DNA of 64,000 nt, from contig DASSCU010000033.1 of the NCBI GenBank assembly GCA_035697485.1, positions 1 through 64,000 of the forward strand. Reading direction: 5' to 3'. The position numbers and the translations under genes were made by a program. The stretch comes from Actinomycetota bacterium. GTDB lineage: Bacteria; Actinomycetota; UBA4738; HRBIN12. Shown piece by piece: positions 11,093-20,989 of this stretch (position 1 is its first letter; the number at the start of each line of letters is the position of its first letter). The notes under the pieces were generated by a model. That model was not told the origin of the DNA. It searched no databases and saw only the letters and a list, made by a program, of their open reading frames with translations.

Positions 11093-12757
11093 ATGGGTGG
11101 GCGGTACGACTTCGTGATCGTCGGTGGCGGTTCCGCCGGCAGCGCGCTCGGCAACAGGCTCTCGTCCGACCCCTCGAACCGCGTGCTGGTGCTCGAGGCG
11201 GGGCGCCCCGACTACATCTGGGACGTCTTCATCCACATGCCGGCGGCGCTCGCGTTCCCGATCGGCAGCAAGTACTACGACTGGAAGTACGAGAGCGAGC
11301 CCGAGCCACACATGAACGGTCGCCGCGTCTACCACGCACGAGGGAAGGTGCTCGGCGGGTCGAGCAGCATCAACGGCATGATCTTCCAGCGCGGGAACCC
11401 GCTCGACTACGAGCGGTGGGCGTCGGACCCGGGCATGGAGACGTGGGACTACGCGCATTGCCTGCCTTACTTCAAGCGCATGGAGCGCGCGCTCGCCTCG
11501 GACCGCACCGACCAGATGCGCGGGCACGCCGGGCCCCTCGTGCTCGAGCGCGGGCCGGCAACGACGCCGCTGTTCGGGGCGTTTTTCGAGGCCGTGCAGC
11601 AGGCCGGGTACCCGCTCACCGACGACGTGAACGGCTTCCGGCAGGAGGGCTTCGCGCCGTTCGACCGCACGATCCATCGTGGACGCCGGCTCTCGGCGGC
11701 GCGGGCGTACTTGCACCCCGTGATGTCGCGGCCCAACCTCGACGTCCGGACGCGCGCCTTCGTCACGAGGATCCTGTTCGACGGCACGCGCGCGATCGGG
11801 GTCGAGTACACGCAGGGTCGCGACGGGTCGCCGAAGCGCGCGATGGGCGGCGACGTCGTGCTCTGCGGCGGCGCCTTCAACTCGCCGCAACTGCTGCAAC
11901 TCTCGGGGGTCGGCAACGCCGCCGAGCTGCAGACGCTCGGGATCGACGTGGTCCACGACCTGCCGGGGGTCGGCGAGCACATGCAGGACCACCTCGAGGT
12001 GTACGTGCAGTACTCGTGCACGCAGCCGGTATCGATCGCACCCGGCATGAAGATGTGGCGTCGTCCGTTCATCGGCGCCGAGTGGCTGTTCCTGCGGTCC
12101 GGGCTCGGGGCGACGAACCACTTCGAAGCGGGCGGGTTCGTGCGCAGCAACGACGACGTCGACTACCCGAACCTGATGTTCCACTTCCTGCCGATCGCGA
12201 TCCGCTACGACGGCTCGGCGCCATCGGGCGACCATGGCTACCAGGTCCACATCGGGCCGATGTACTCAGACGCTCGCGGCTCCGTGAAGCTGAAGAGTGC
12301 CGACCCGCGGGTGCATCCCGCGCTGCGCTTCAATTACCTCTCGACCGACCAGGATCGACGGGAATGGGTCGAGGGGATCCGGGTCGCCCGAAACATCCTC
12401 ACGCAGCCGGCGTTCGACCCCTTCAACGGTGGCGAACTCTCACCCGGTCCGAGCGTCGAGACCGACGAGGAGATCCTCGCCTGGGTCGCGAAGGACGGCG
12501 AGACCGCCCTGCACCCCTCGTGCACCGCACGCATGGGCGTCGACGAGATGTCGGTGCTCGACCCCCTTACGATGAAGGTGCACGGGCTCGAAGGCTTGCG
12601 CGTCGTCGACGCCTCGTCGATGCCGTACGTCACCAACGGGAACATCTACGCGCCCGTCATGATGCTCGCCGAGAAGTCGGCCGATCTGATCCTCGGCAAC
12701 ACGCCCCTCGAGCCGGAGAAGGTCGACTTCTACCGCCACCGGGCCGAGCTGAGATGA
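11093..12757 (+). CDS. GMC-family FAD oxidoreductase (choline dehydrogenase-like)
   Basis: The 554-residue product starts with the dinucleotide-binding motif [17 protein letters not shown] and the FAD acid end (LVLEAG). The GMC signature ([20 protein letters not shown]) is near residues 83-102. The active-site histidine is about His474 ([10 protein letters not shown]), followed by the conserved [21 protein letters not shown] segment, whose TNGN asparagine is the second catalytic residue. By family it oxidises an alcohol such as choline or an aliphatic or aromatic alcohol. ATG at 11093 follows a GAGGAGG ribosome-binding site. Its stop overlaps the start of a VOC gene by ATGA, so the two are translationally coupled. 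Confidence 0.93.
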   Translation: MGGRYDFVIVGGGSAGSALGNRLSSDPSNRVLVLEAGRPDYIWDVFIHMPAALAFPIGSKYYDWKYESEPEPHMNGRRVYHARGKVLGGSSSINGMIFQRGNPLDYERWASDPGMETWDYAHCLPYFKRMERALASDRTDQMRGHAGPLVLERGPATTPLFGAFFEAVQQAGYPLTDDVNGFRQEGFAPFDRTIHRGRRLSAARAYLHPVMSRPNLDVRTRAFVTRILFDGTRAIGVEYTQGRDGSPKRAMGGDVVLCGGAFNSPQLLQLSGVGNAAELQTLGIDVVHDLPGVGEHMQDHLEVYVQYSCTQPVSIAPGMKMWRRPFIGAEWLFLRSGLGATNHFEAGGFVRSNDDVDYPNLMFHFLPIAIRYDGSAPSGDHGYQVHIGPMYSDARGSVKLKSADPRVHPALRFNYLSTDQDRREWVEGIRVARNILTQPAFDPFNGGELSPGPSVETDEEILAWVAKDGETALHPSCTARMGVDEMSVLDPLTMKVHGLEGLRVVDASSMPYVTNGNIYAPVMMLAEKSADLILGNTPLEPEKVDFYRHRAELR

Positions 12758-13161
12758 GTCTTCCGCCAGCCGTCGTGGCCGGCTATCAGCACGTGTCGCT
12801 CACCGTGACGGACCTGGCGCGAAGCATGCGGTGGTACGAGCAGGTGCTCGGGGTACGCAAGGTCGCCGACCGATCGGGCGAGGGATGGGTCCGATCGGTG
12901 ATGCGATCGGACGGCGGCTTGACGGTCGGACTCACCGTACACGCGGGCGGGCCGGCGGACGGAAGGTTCGATCATCGCCACGTGGGTCTCGACCATTTCG
13001 CGATCGCGTGCGCGGACGGCGACGTGGTTCGGGACTGGATCGATCACCTCGACGCGCTCGGCGTGACGCATGGCCCGCTCGAGGAGCCCGGATACGCGAC
13101 GGTCGTCACGGCACGCGACCCCGACGGGATCGCGGTCGAGTTCTTCGCACCGGCTTCCTGA
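12754..13161 (+). CDS. VOC (glyoxalase/dioxygenase)-fold protein
   Basis: The 135-residue protein has two beta-alpha-beta-beta-beta modules. Metal-ligand candidates are the first-module histidine (GYQHVSLTV), the second-module histidine ([10 protein letters not shown]) and the terminal glutamate (GIAVEFF). Family members include glyoxalase I, extradiol dioxygenases and fosfomycin-resistance proteins; the DRDPDGI-like [14 protein letters not shown] ending is common in lactoylglutathione-lyase-like proteins. It overlaps the GMC gene by 4 bases, which suggests a shared pathway, but no substrate can be named. Confidence 0.9.
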   Translation: MSLPPAVVAGYQHVSLTVTDLARSMRWYEQVLGVRKVADRSGEGWVRSVMRSDGGLTVGLTVHAGGPADGRFDHRHVGLDHFAIACADGDVVRDWIDHLDALGVTHGPLEEPGYATVVTARDPDGIAVEFFAPAS

Positions 13162-13173
13162 GGCTGAGCCGGT

Positions 13174-15195
13174 TCAGGCGACGCCGGCTTCCCTGAGCTG
13201 CTTCAGCTCGCGCTTCAGGTCGTGCACCTCGTCGCGCAGGCGCGCCGCGTACTCGAAACGCAGATCTTTCGCGGCTTGGTGCATCTCCTCCTCGAGGCCC
13301 TGGACGAGCCGCTCGAGCTCCTCGGTCGGCATCTCCTCGCGTGGGGCGCGTCGACGCCGTGGCTTCGTCGGGGCCGTCGCCTTCGGATCGGACTCACCAC
13401 GCAGCGAGAGCAGGATGTCGGTGACCTTGCGCTGCACGGTCTGCGGATCGATACCGTGCTCCGCGTTGTACCGCTGCTGGATCTGGCGTCGCCGCTGGGT
13501 CTCACCGATCGCGGTCTTCATCGAGTCGGTCACGGCGTCGGCGTACATCAGCACCGTGCCGTCGACGTTGCGCGCCGCCCGGCCGATCGTCTGGATCAGC
13601 GACGTCTCCGAGCGCAGGAAGCCTTCCTTGTCGGCGTCGAGGATCGCGACGAGCGAGACCTCGGGCAGGTCGAGCCCCTCGCGGAGCAGGTTGATGCCGA
13701 CGAGCACGTCGAACTCACCCAGCCGCAGGTCTCGCACGATCTCGATCCGCTGGAGGGTGTCGACCTCGGAGTGCAGGTAGCGCACACGGATGCCCATCTC
13801 GACGAGATAGTCGGTCAGGTCCTCGGCCATCTTCTTCGTGAGCGTCGTGACGAGCACGCGCTGGTCGGCCTCGGCGCGGCGACGGATCTCCTCGATCAGG
13901 TCGTCGACCTGTCCTTTCGTGGGGCGGATCTGCACCTCGGGATCGACGAGGCCGGTCGGGCGCACGATCTGCTCGACCACCTTCGTGGAGTGGCGCAGTT
14001 CGTAGGGCCCCGGAGTGGCCGACATGTAGACGGTCTGCCGCGCGCGCTCTGCGAACTCCTCGAACTTCAGCGGGCGGTTGTCGATCGCGCTCGGCAGCCG
14101 GAACCCGTGCTCGACGAGCACCGACTTGCGCGAGAGGTCGCCCTCGTACATGCCGCCGATCTGCGGGACGGTCACGTGCGACTCGTCGATCACGACGAGG
14201 TAGTCGTCGGGGAAGTAGTCGAGCAGCGTGTACGGCGCCGTGCCGGGGCTGCGACCGTCGATGTGCCGCGAGTAGTTCTCGATGCCGCTGCAGAACCCGA
14301 CCTCGCGCATCATCTCGAGGTCGTAGCTCGTTCGCATGCGCAGCCGCTCGGCCTCGAGCAGCTTGGCCTCCCCCTCGAGCTCGGCGAGCCGTTCGTGCAG
14401 CTCCTCTTCGATCGTGACGACGGCGGCCTTCATGCGCCCCTCGCTCGTCGCGTAGTGCGAGGCCGGGAAGACGGTGAGGTCGACGATATCGCCGGCCACG
14501 ATCTCGCCCGTGACCGGATCGAACCGCGAGATCTTCTCGACCGTGTCCCCCCACCACTCGATGCGGTAGCCGGTCTGCTCGTACGGCGGGAATACCTCGA
14601 GCGTATCGCCCTGCACCCGGAACGTGCCGCGCGCCCGGCTCACGTTGTTGCGCGAGTACTGGATGTCGACGAGCCGCTGCATCGCGAACTCGAGGGGGAT
14701 GTCGGTGCCCTTGTACGGCCGGAGGATCTGCCCCTCGTACTCCTCGGGCGACCCGAGCCCGTAGATGCACGAAACGCTCGCCACGATCAGCACGTCGCGG
14801 CGGCCGAGGAGCGCGGCGGTCGCCGAGTGGCGCAGCCGCTCGATCTCGTCGTTGACCGAGCTGTCCTTCTCGATGTACGTGTCGGTCGAGGGGATGTACG
14901 CCTCGGGTTGGTAGTAGTCGTAGTAGCTCACGAAGTACTCGACCGCGTTGTCGGGGAACACCTCGCGGAACTCGTTGGCGAGCTGGGCGGCGAGCGACTT
15001 GTTCGGCGCGATCACCAGGGTGGGACGCTGCACCTGCTCGACGACGTGCGCGATCGTGAACGTCTTGCCGGTGCCCGTGGCGCCGAGCAGCGTGACGTGC
15101 TCGTCGCCGGCCTGCACGGCCGCGGTGAGCTGCTCGATCGCGGCAGGCTGGTCGCCGGCAGGCCTGAACTCCGAGCGCAAGGTGAACGGGGGCAC
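13174..15195 (-). CDS. uvrB: UvrABC excinuclease helicase subunit B
   Basis: UvrB is the ATP-dependent strand-opening factor that verifies damage and recruits UvrC. The 673-residue product has Walker [11 protein letters not shown] (about 37-46), a beta-hairpin region ([10 protein letters not shown]), DEAH-type motif II as VIDESH, motif [11 protein letters not shown], and the C-terminal UVR coiled-coil ([20 protein letters not shown]) that contacts UvrC. Length is normal. The start is GTG ([16 protein letters not shown]), with TAGACT 6 nt upstream and no Shine-Dalgarno, consistent with leaderless translation. It converges on the VOC gene with a 12-bp gap. Confidence 0.98.
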   Translation of the reverse strand: MPPFTLRSEFRPAGDQPAAIEQLTAAVQAGDEHVTLLGATGTGKTFTIAHVVEQVQRPTLVIAPNKSLAAQLANEFREVFPDNAVEYFVSYYDYYQPEAYIPSTDTYIEKDSSVNDEIERLRHSATAALLGRRDVLIVASVSCIYGLGSPEEYEGQILRPYKGTDIPLEFAMQRLVDIQYSRNNVSRARGTFRVQGDTLEVFPPYEQTGYRIEWWGDTVEKISRFDPVTGEIVAGDIVDLTVFPASHYATSEGRMKAAVVTIEEELHERLAELEGEAKLLEAERLRMRTSYDLEMMREVGFCSGIENYSRHIDGRSPGTAPYTLLDYFPDDYLVVIDESHVTVPQIGGMYEGDLSRKSVLVEHGFRLPSAIDNRPLKFEEFAERARQTVYMSATPGPYELRHSTKVVEQIVRPTGLVDPEVQIRPTKGQVDDLIEEIRRRAEADQRVLVTTLTKKMAEDLTDYLVEMGIRVRYLHSEVDTLQRIEIVRDLRLGEFDVLVGINLLREGLDLPEVSLVAILDADKEGFLRSETSLIQTIGRAARNVDGTVLMYADAVTDSMKTAIGETQRRRQIQQRYNAEHGIDPQTVQRKVTDILLSLRGESDPKATAPTKPRRRRAPREEMPTEELERLVQGLEEEMHQAAKDLRFEYAARLRDEVHDLKRELKQLREAGVA

Positions 15196-15201
15196 GGGGT
15201 C

Positions 15202-15207
15202 AGTCTA
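15202..15207 (-). promoter_or_regulatory. Putative -10 box of a leaderless uvrB promoter
   Basis: TAGACT read on the minus strand ends 6 nt before the uvrB GTG at 15195. The same hexamer at the same distance precedes the gene at 15890. Confidence 0.45.
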
Positions 15208-15297
15208 GAGAGCCACGCCGACATGGGGCGATGGGACCGATGTGAGGGTGCCGGGCGCATGTCACGATGTCGCAACCCTTCAGTCAGGAGGCACTGT

Positions 15298-15831
15298 ATG
15301 CGCCGTGCAGCGATCGTTCCGCTCGCCGTCACCCTCTTCGTGATGCTCGGAGCGACCCCGGCAACCGCCGCTCGGATCCGAGCGTACGCGGGCGAGACCT
15401 CGGCGGGCACGAAGATCGGGTTCCGGGTCCGGGTCGGGCAGCAAGGACAAATGTCGATGAAGGGGCTCCGGTTCGACGCCGCCCTCCACTGTGAGGACGC
15501 GACGACGCTCGAGTACTCGTCGTGGTGGAGCTTCGGGGGGGTCGGCCATCGGCTCGACGGGCGACGGCTCGCGTTCGACGAGCGGTTCCTGTATGAGGCG
15601 CTCCACGTGACCGGCGTCTTCCGCGGGCAGACGGCCGAAGGCGCGTTCGAGGTCACGTGGGCAACGCTCACGGACACGGAGGAAGCCCAGCTGTGCACCA
15701 CGGGGAACCTCACCTGGACGGCCGACCGCGTGCCTCGCGGTCGATGGGCAGCGCTGGCGTCGACGGGCGAGCCCGACGTCGCCCACCAGGTGACCGGAAC
15801 CCGTGTCCGGAGCGTGACGCGGGCCGGATAG
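15298..15831 (+). CDS. Secreted protein of unknown function
   Basis: The 177-residue product has a clear Sec signal peptide (MRRAAIVPLAVTLFVMLGAT with cleavage likely after ATPATA at about 25). The mature part is beta-rich with two cysteines (LHCEDATT and AQLCTTGNLTW) that could pair. Segments such as GTKIGFRVRVGQQGQMSMKG and GVFRGQTAEGAFEVTW resemble short secreted beta-sandwich proteins of actinobacteria, but I recognise no named family. An AGGAG site lies about 10 nt before the ATG. It stands alone between uvrB (divergent) and the signalling protein. Confidence 0.75.
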   Translation: MRRAAIVPLAVTLFVMLGATPATAARIRAYAGETSAGTKIGFRVRVGQQGQMSMKGLRFDAALHCEDATTLEYSSWWSFGGVGHRLDGRRLAFDERFLYEALHVTGVFRGQTAEGAFEVTWATLTDTEEAQLCTTGNLTWTADRVPRGRWAALASTGEPDVAHQVTGTRVRSVTRAG

Positions 15832-15877
15832 CCTCACCGTTCTGCGAGGTGCTTATCGGGGGGAGGACACGCCTCCG

Positions 15878-15883
15878 TAGACT
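15878..15883 (+). promoter_or_regulatory. Putative -10 box of a leaderless promoter (cyclase-like gene)
   Basis: TAGACT ends 6 nt before the GTG at 15890. No ribosome-binding site lies between. Confidence 0.45.
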
Positions 15884-15889
15884 CGGGGC

Positions 15890-18800
15890 GTGCGGATCTG
15901 TCCGAACTGTGGTGCACAGAATCCTGAGCAGGCTCGGTTCTGCATCGCGTGCGGCACCCCGCTGGACTCTCCCGGCGAGGAACGCCGGCTGATCACGGCA
16001 CTGTTCGCCGACGTCGTCGACGTGCAGCGACGCTTCGAGCCCGGTTTGGATCCCGAGGACCTCACGGCGACCCTGCGGCCCTTCCATGAGCTGCTCCAGC
16101 GGCAGATCGAGGGGTTCGGCGGTGCGGTCGAGAAGGTCGTCGGCAACGTGGTGTTCGGGGTCTTCGGTGTTCCCGTCACCCACGAGGACGACGCCGAGCG
16201 CGCGGTGCGGGCCGCGCTGCGCATCAGGGAGGAGATGCAGGCCCTGCGTCTGCAGGACCCGTCGTCGCTCGCGGTCCGGGTGGGCATCGCGACGGGAGAG
16301 GTCGTCGTCTCCCTGGGACGGGGCCCGCGCATCGGTGAGCGGGTGACGGGCGACGTGGTGAACACGGCCTCGCGGCTGCAGTCGACCGCCCCGCCCGACG
16401 GGCTCGTGGTCGCCGCGTCAACGTACCTCGCGACGCGCTTCACCTTCCGATGGCAGGAACTTCGCCCGGTCACCGTGAAGGGCAAGGCAGAGCCGATCCC
16501 GATCTGGGCACCGATCGAGTCGCGAGGGCGGATGGCGATCGAGCCACCCGACCCCACGGGCGCCCCGTTCGTCGGTCGGCGTGACGAGCTTCGGACGATG
16601 CGTGCCGAGTTCCTGTCGTCGCTGCGCGACCGGCGTCCGCGGTTGGTGACGATCGTGGGCGACGCCGGGCTCGGGAAGAGCCGGCTGATCGCGGAGTTGT
16701 CGGTCGTGACCGACAACCTCCCCGAGCTCGTGCGCTGGCGCATGGGACGACCGACCCCGTACGGGGACACGACGGCGTTCGCGCCGTTCGCCGATGTCGT
16801 GAAGGCCGAGGCGGGCATCCTCGATTCCGACCCGCCCGAGGCGGTCGCCTCGAAACTCGATGAGACCCTCCAACGGGTCGCGACGACCGCCGACGAGGTG
16901 CATCGGCTGCACCGCCACCTCCTGCCGTTGGTCACGGCCCGCGCGGCGGCCGACGACCCCACCCGTGAGGAGACGTTCTCGGCGTGGTCCACGTTCGTCG
17001 AGCGTCTCGCACAGGAGAACCCGACGATCCTGGCGTTCGAGGACATGCACGACGCTTCGCCGGCCTTGTTCTCCTTCCTCGACCTGTTGCTCGACAACGT
17101 CGGCACCGTGCCCCTCACCGTGATCGTGGCGGGACGCCGGGAGCTATTCGATGTCAGGCCGGGGTGGGGGGACCGGCCGGGCGCGACGACGATGCGGCTC
17201 GCGCCCCTGTCGGAGGCCGAGACCGCACAGCTCGTGGCCGCTCTGCGCGACCGCGACACGCTGCCGGCGGACATGGCCGAGGCGGTCGTCGAACGCTCGG
17301 GTGGGAACCCGCTGTACGCGGAGGAGTTCATGCGGATGCTGCGCGACCAGACCAGGCGCGACGCCGGCGGCGGGGCACGCGCCGCGACCGGCGCGCTCCC
17401 GCCGACGATCCAGGCCCTGCTCTCGTCGCGCCTCGACGCGCTCCCCACGCGTCTGCGCGCCGCCGCGCAGGACGCCGCCGTCGTCGGTCTGACCTGTTGG
17501 CCCGGCGCGGTGGCCGCGGTCAACGGCGCCTCCGACGACGTGACGCGGACCACGCTCGAGGAGCTGGTGGAACGCGAGATCCTGCGCCGTGCCAAGACGA
17601 CCTCGGTCGCCGGGCAGACCGAGTACGCGTTCCGGCACGTGCTCGTGCGCGACGTGGCGTACGGGCGCATCCCTCGGGCGGATCGGGCCCGCAAGCACCG
17701 GGCCGTCGCCGGGTGGCTCGGCTCGACGCTCGGCGGCGGCGCCGCCGACCGGGAGGAGCGTCTCGCTTCCCATTACGTAGAGGCCCACGACCTGGCCGAG
17801 GCGGCCGGCGACGCGATGGCTTGGGAGATGGCCGATCAGGCGGTCGACCACCTGCTGGCGGCCTCGGAGCGCGCCGTAGGGCTCGACCCCGCCCGCTCGC
17901 TCGCCCATGCCCGGCGAGCCCTCGACCTGATGGCCGACGACGACCCGAGGCGTCCTCGCACCCTGGTCGGCGCCGGGACCGCGGCCCTCGTGGCAGGGCG
18001 GTTCGACCAGGCCGAGGACGACCTGCGCGCCGCGGTCGACCTGTTCGCCCTGCATGAGGACGAGGTCGGAGCGGCCGACGCGACCGTGATGCTCGCGCGA
18101 TCGCGGTTCGAGCGGGGTGACATCGAGGGCGAGGGGCCACTGCTGGAGCAGGCGATCGAGGTGCTCGAGGCACACCCTCCCGGTCCGGCGCTGGCGCACG
18201 CCACCACCCGCATGGCCGGCCATCTGTGGGTCGTCGGGGAGCTGCGCCAGTGCGTCTCGTGGTCCGAGCGGGCCTTGGGGCTCGCCCGAGAGATGGCGCT
18301 GCATCGGGAGGAGGTGCTCGCGCTGCAGTACCGCGGGGCGAGCCGCAGCAAGCTCGGCGACGACGCCGGTCTCGAGGATCTGCGAGAGGCCTTGCGAGTG
18401 GGCGTGGAGTACGGGCTCGGCGAGGAGACGGCGACCGCGTACAACAACTACGCGTATGAGCTCTGGTACCACCAGGGGCCCGCCGCCTCGGAGCCGGTCT
18501 GGGAGGAGATGGCGACGTTCTGCGTGGCCCGGGGGCTCGAGACCTCCTACGCGTGGGCCCGCGGAGGCGTGCTCGAGCCGTTGTTCGACACCGGCGACTG
18601 GGATCACGTGCTCTCCACGGCGGCATGGTTGCGCGGATGGGACGCCGACCACGGCGGTGAAACCCAGCCGGGGTCGGTCGCCGTCCAGTTCCAGGGGTGG
18701 GTCACGCTCCGCAGAGGGGATCACGAGACCGCTCGGGCGTGCGCCAAGGAGCTGATGGACAGGGCGACGCAGCTCGGGACGGTCGAGTACCTCGCACCGG

Positions 18801-19297
18801 CGTTCCTGCTCGCGGCCGAGATCGCGTGCGCGGACGACGACAGGCGCGGCATGCTCATGCATCTCGACGCGTTCACCGCGTCGACAGCGTCGCAGCCGAC
18901 CTTCCGGACGGGCTTCCTGCCGTTGGCCGTGCGCATGCTTGCGAAGGCCGACGAGCGGACCCGGGCGGCCGGGATCCTCGACGTCGACATCAACGAGGGT
19001 GGTTCGTCGCGCAGGCTTCAGCTCTCCCACGACACCGGACGGGCGACGTTCGAGGAGACGTGGGGCGACCCGACCGGCGCGCTCGACCTGCATGCGCGGG
19101 TCGGCGCAGAGTGGGAGTCCTACGGCTTCCCGCTCGAGACGGCACTCGCGCGGGTGGGATCGGCCCGCTGTCTCGTCAAGCTCGGGCGCGCCGGCGACGC
19201 CCGCGCGCGGCTGACCCAGGCACGGCCGACGTTCGAGGCGCTGGGGGCGATGCCCTACCTCGACGACCTGGAGGCGGTCGAGCGCACCCTGGACTGA
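15890..19297 (+). CDS. Zinc-ribbon / class III cyclase-like / STAND-type ATPase / TPR signalling protein, cyclase probably inactive
   Basis: The 1135-residue protein has four parts. Residues 4-24 form a zinc ribbon (CPNC and CIAC pairs). Residues of about 35-205 form a class III nucleotidyl-cyclase-like domain: the first metal aspartate is present (FAD41VV) and so are the late Asn158 and Arg162 (VVNTASRL), but the second metal aspartate is replaced by Asn86 (VVGNVVFGVFG where the family has GD). Residues of about 225-500 form an AAA/STAND ATPase with Walker A GDAGLGKS (257-264) and Walker B ILAFED (380-385). The rest is helical TPR-like repeat. Family members act as large signal-response regulators. 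cAMP synthesis is doubtful here; a nucleotide-sensing role is inferred. It ends 1 bp before the convergent ABC ATPase gene. Confidence 0.9.
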   Translation: MRICPNCGAQNPEQARFCIACGTPLDSPGEERRLITALFADVVDVQRRFEPGLDPEDLTATLRPFHELLQRQIEGFGGAVEKVVGNVVFGVFGVPVTHEDDAERAVRAALRIREEMQALRLQDPSSLAVRVGIATGEVVVSLGRGPRIGERVTGDVVNTASRLQSTAPPDGLVVAASTYLATRFTFRWQELRPVTVKGKAEPIPIWAPIESRGRMAIEPPDPTGAPFVGRRDELRTMRAEFLSSLRDRRPRLVTIVGDAGLGKSRLIAELSVVTDNLPELVRWRMGRPTPYGDTTAFAPFADVVKAEAGILDSDPPEAVASKLDETLQRVATTADEVHRLHRHLLPLVTARAAADDPTREETFSAWSTFVERLAQENPTILAFEDMHDASPALFSFLDLLLDNVGTVPLTVIVAGRRELFDVRPGWGDRPGATTMRLAPLSEAETAQLVAALRDRDTLPADMAEAVVERSGGNPLYAEEFMRMLRDQTRRDAGGGARAATGALPPTIQALLSSRLDALPTRLRAAAQDAAVVGLTCWPGAVAAVNGASDDVTRTTLEELVEREILRRAKTTSVAGQTEYAFRHVLVRDVAYGRIPRADRARKHRAVAGWLGSTLGGGAADREERLASHYVEAHDLAEAAGDAMAWEMADQAVDHLLAASERAVGLDPARSLAHARRALDLMADDDPRRPRTLVGAGTAALVAGRFDQAEDDLRAAVDLFALHEDEVGAADATVMLARSRFERGDIEGEGPLLEQAIEVLEAHPPGPALAHATTRMAGHLWVVGELRQCVSWSERALGLAREMALHREEVLALQYRGASRSKLGDDAGLEDLREALRVGVEYGLGEETATAYNNYAYELWYHQGPAASEPVWEEMATFCVARGLETSYAWARGGVLEPLFDTGDWDHVLSTAAWLRGWDADHGGETQPGSVAVQFQGWVTLRRGDHETARACAKELMDRATQLGTVEYLAPAFLLAAEIACADDDRRGMLMHLDAFTASTASQPTFRTGFLPLAVRMLAKADERTRAAGILDVDINEGGSSRRLQLSHDTGRATFEETWGDPTGALDLHARVGAEWESYGFPLETALARVGSARCLVKLGRAGDARARLTQARPTFEALGAMPYLDDLEAVERTLD

Positions 19298-19298
19298 G

Positions 19299-20060
19299 TC
19301 ACAAGCGCCCCGCGGCCACGATCCTGGCCAGGAACTGACCGGTCCGCTCCTGCCGGGGATCGTCGAAGATCTGCTCGGGGGGTCCCTGCTCGGCGATCAC
19401 GCCCTCGTCGAGGAAGCACACGCGCGTCGCGATGTCGCGCGCGAAGCCCATCTCGTGGGTCGCGATCAGCATCGTCATGCCGGCGGCCGCGAGCTCGCGG
19501 ATCACGTCGAGCACCTCGGCCACGAGCTCGGGGTCCAGCGCGCTCGTGACCTCATCGAGCAGCATGATGTCCGGCTTCATCGCGAGGGCGCGCATGATGG
19601 CGACCCGCTGCTGCTGGCCGCCGGAGAGGCGGTCGGGGTACTCCTCGGCCTTGTCCGCCAGGTCGAAGCGGTCGAGCAGCTCACGCGCCTCTGCCTCTGC
19701 CTGCGGTCCGCTCGTGCCGACCACTTTCGTGGGCGCGAGCGTGATGTTGCGGAGCACGCTCATGTGGGGGAAGAGGTTGAACGACTGGAACACGATGCCG
19801 ATGCGCCGGCGGATCGCATTCACGTCGATCCCCGGCGCCGTGATCTCGTCGCCCTCGACCACGATGCGTCCGGCGTCGATCGGTTCGATCAGGTTCACGC
19901 ACCGCAGCAGGGTGGACTTGCCCGACCCGGATGCGCCGATCAGGCAGATCACCTCGTGGTCGGCCACCTCGAGGTCGACGCCCCGCAGCACCTGCAGGTC
20001 ACCGAAGGACTTGTGGAGCCCCTCGATCACGATCGCCGGCCCTTGCGTCGTGGGGATCAC
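19299..20060 (-). CDS. Polar amino-acid ABC importer, ATP-binding subunit
   Basis: The 253-residue protein is a GlnQ/HisP-type ATPase: Walker A GASGSGKST (about 41-49), Q-loop in [12 protein letters not shown], signature [15 protein letters not shown], Walker B IMLLDEVTSALDPE and the switch histidine in [11 protein letters not shown]. It energises uptake of a polar amino acid from the partner permease and binding protein encoded just upstream. It overlaps the permease gene by ATGA (20057-20060), so the three genes form an operon in the order binding protein, permease, ATPase. Confidence 0.95.
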   Translation of the reverse strand: MIPTTQGPAIVIEGLHKSFGDLQVLRGVDLEVADHEVICLIGASGSGKSTLLRCVNLIEPIDAGRIVVEGDEITAPGIDVNAIRRRIGIVFQSFNLFPHMSVLRNITLAPTKVVGTSGPQAEAEARELLDRFDLADKAEEYPDRLSGGQQQRVAIMRALAMKPDIMLLDEVTSALDPELVAEVLDVIRELAAAGMTMLIATHEMGFARDIATRVCFLDEGVIAEQGPPEQIFDDPRQERTGQFLARIVAAGRL

Positions 20061-20968
20061 GCGACTCCCCCGGCCTGCTGCCGGCGCTGGTCCCGCTTGA
20101 TCAGCCAGTCGACGAAGAGCACCTGCGGGATCGTGATCACCACGTAGACGAGGGCGAGCGACACGTACGGTGTGAAGTTGAAGAAGGTCGCCTGTGTGAT
20201 CTGCGCCTGACGGAGCCCCTCGGTGACGCCGAGGACCGCGACCAGCGCGGAGTCCTTCTGCAGGCCGATGAAGTCGTTCAGGAGCGGCGGCAGGACCCGC
20301 TTGATCGCCTGCGGGAGCACGACGTAGCGCATCGCCTGGCCCCGGCGCAGGCCGAGCGACCGGGCCGCGGCGGTCTGACTGGGGTGTACGGACTCGATGC
20401 CGGCCCGGTACACCTCAGCGACGTAGGCCGAGTACACGAGCGTGAGTGCCACGATCGCCCAGAACACGTCGCTGTTGGGCACCCCTTGCAGTTCCAACGC
20501 CGGCATGCCGAACCCGAGGATGAAGATCACCAGGATCGTCGGAACGCCGCGGAAGAGGATCGAGTACGACACGGCGAGCAGGCGCAGCGGCGCGAAGACC
20601 GGACCCGGCAGGCTCCGCATCACCGCGAGCACCAGGGCGAGGATCAGCACCAGGACCTCGGCGATCAGGAAGATGCGCACGTTGAGCCAGAAGCCGTCGA
20701 GGATCTTCGGCAGCGACTCCTCGAAGATCTCCCGGTTGAAGAACTGCTGCCTCACGCCACCGGGCGCCGACCAGCCCGGCGAGTTCACGACCGCCAGGAT
20801 CACGACGGCGAAGAAGATCACCGTGCTGACGACGGCGATCCACACGCTGCGGGTCCCGTCGCCCCCGCCCAAGATGCGAGAACCCCTGCCGCCCGACGGG
20901 GACAGGGGTTCTCGAGGATCGGGACGCGGAGCCCCGTCGACGGTGGGTTGCCCTCCTACGTCGCTCAC
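20057..20968 (-). CDS. Polar amino-acid ABC importer, permease subunit
   Basis: A HisM/GlnP-type permease with five to six hydrophobic segments and the conserved cytoplasmic loop (EVYRAGIESVHPSQTAAARS followed by LGLRRGQAMRYVVLPQA). From ATG 20968 it is 303 residues, but the first 40 are Pro/Gly-rich, unlike the family, and their DNA contains a large perfect hairpin (20877-20914). GTG at 20845 (VWIAVVSTVIFF) is an attractive alternative start that would leave the hairpin between genes. It lies 21 bp after the binding-protein gene. Confidence 0.92.
   Translation of the reverse strand: MSDVGGQPTVDGAPRPDPREPLSPSGGRGSRILGGGDGTRSVWIAVVSTVIFFAVVILAVVNSPGWSAPGGVRQQFFNREIFEESLPKILDGFWLNVRIFLIAEVLVLILALVLAVMRSLPGPVFAPLRLLAVSYSILFRGVPTILVIFILGFGMPALELQGVPNSDVFWAIVALTLVYSAYVAEVYRAGIESVHPSQTAAARSLGLRRGQAMRYVVLPQAIKRVLPPLLNDFIGLQKDSALVAVLGVTEGLRQAQITQATFFNFTPYVSLALVYVVITIPQVLFVDWLIKRDQRRQQAGGVA
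20877..20914 (-). repeat. 12-bp perfect inverted repeat between binding-protein and permease functions
   Basis: CGAGAACCCCTG at 20877-20888 and CAGGGGTTCTCG at 20903-20914 form a 12-bp stem with a 14-nt loop. It falls in the putative N-terminal extension of the permease. It could limit read-through from the binding-protein gene or protect its mRNA 3' end. Confidence 0.55.
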
Positions 20969-20989
20969 CGCGCGATCGGAGCCCCTCGG

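Noticed and set aside
20057-20968. The hairpin at 20877-20914 as proof that the permease gene is broken
   Set aside because: The frame continues without a stop through the hairpin and all membrane segments are intact. A later start or a structured coding segment explains it.
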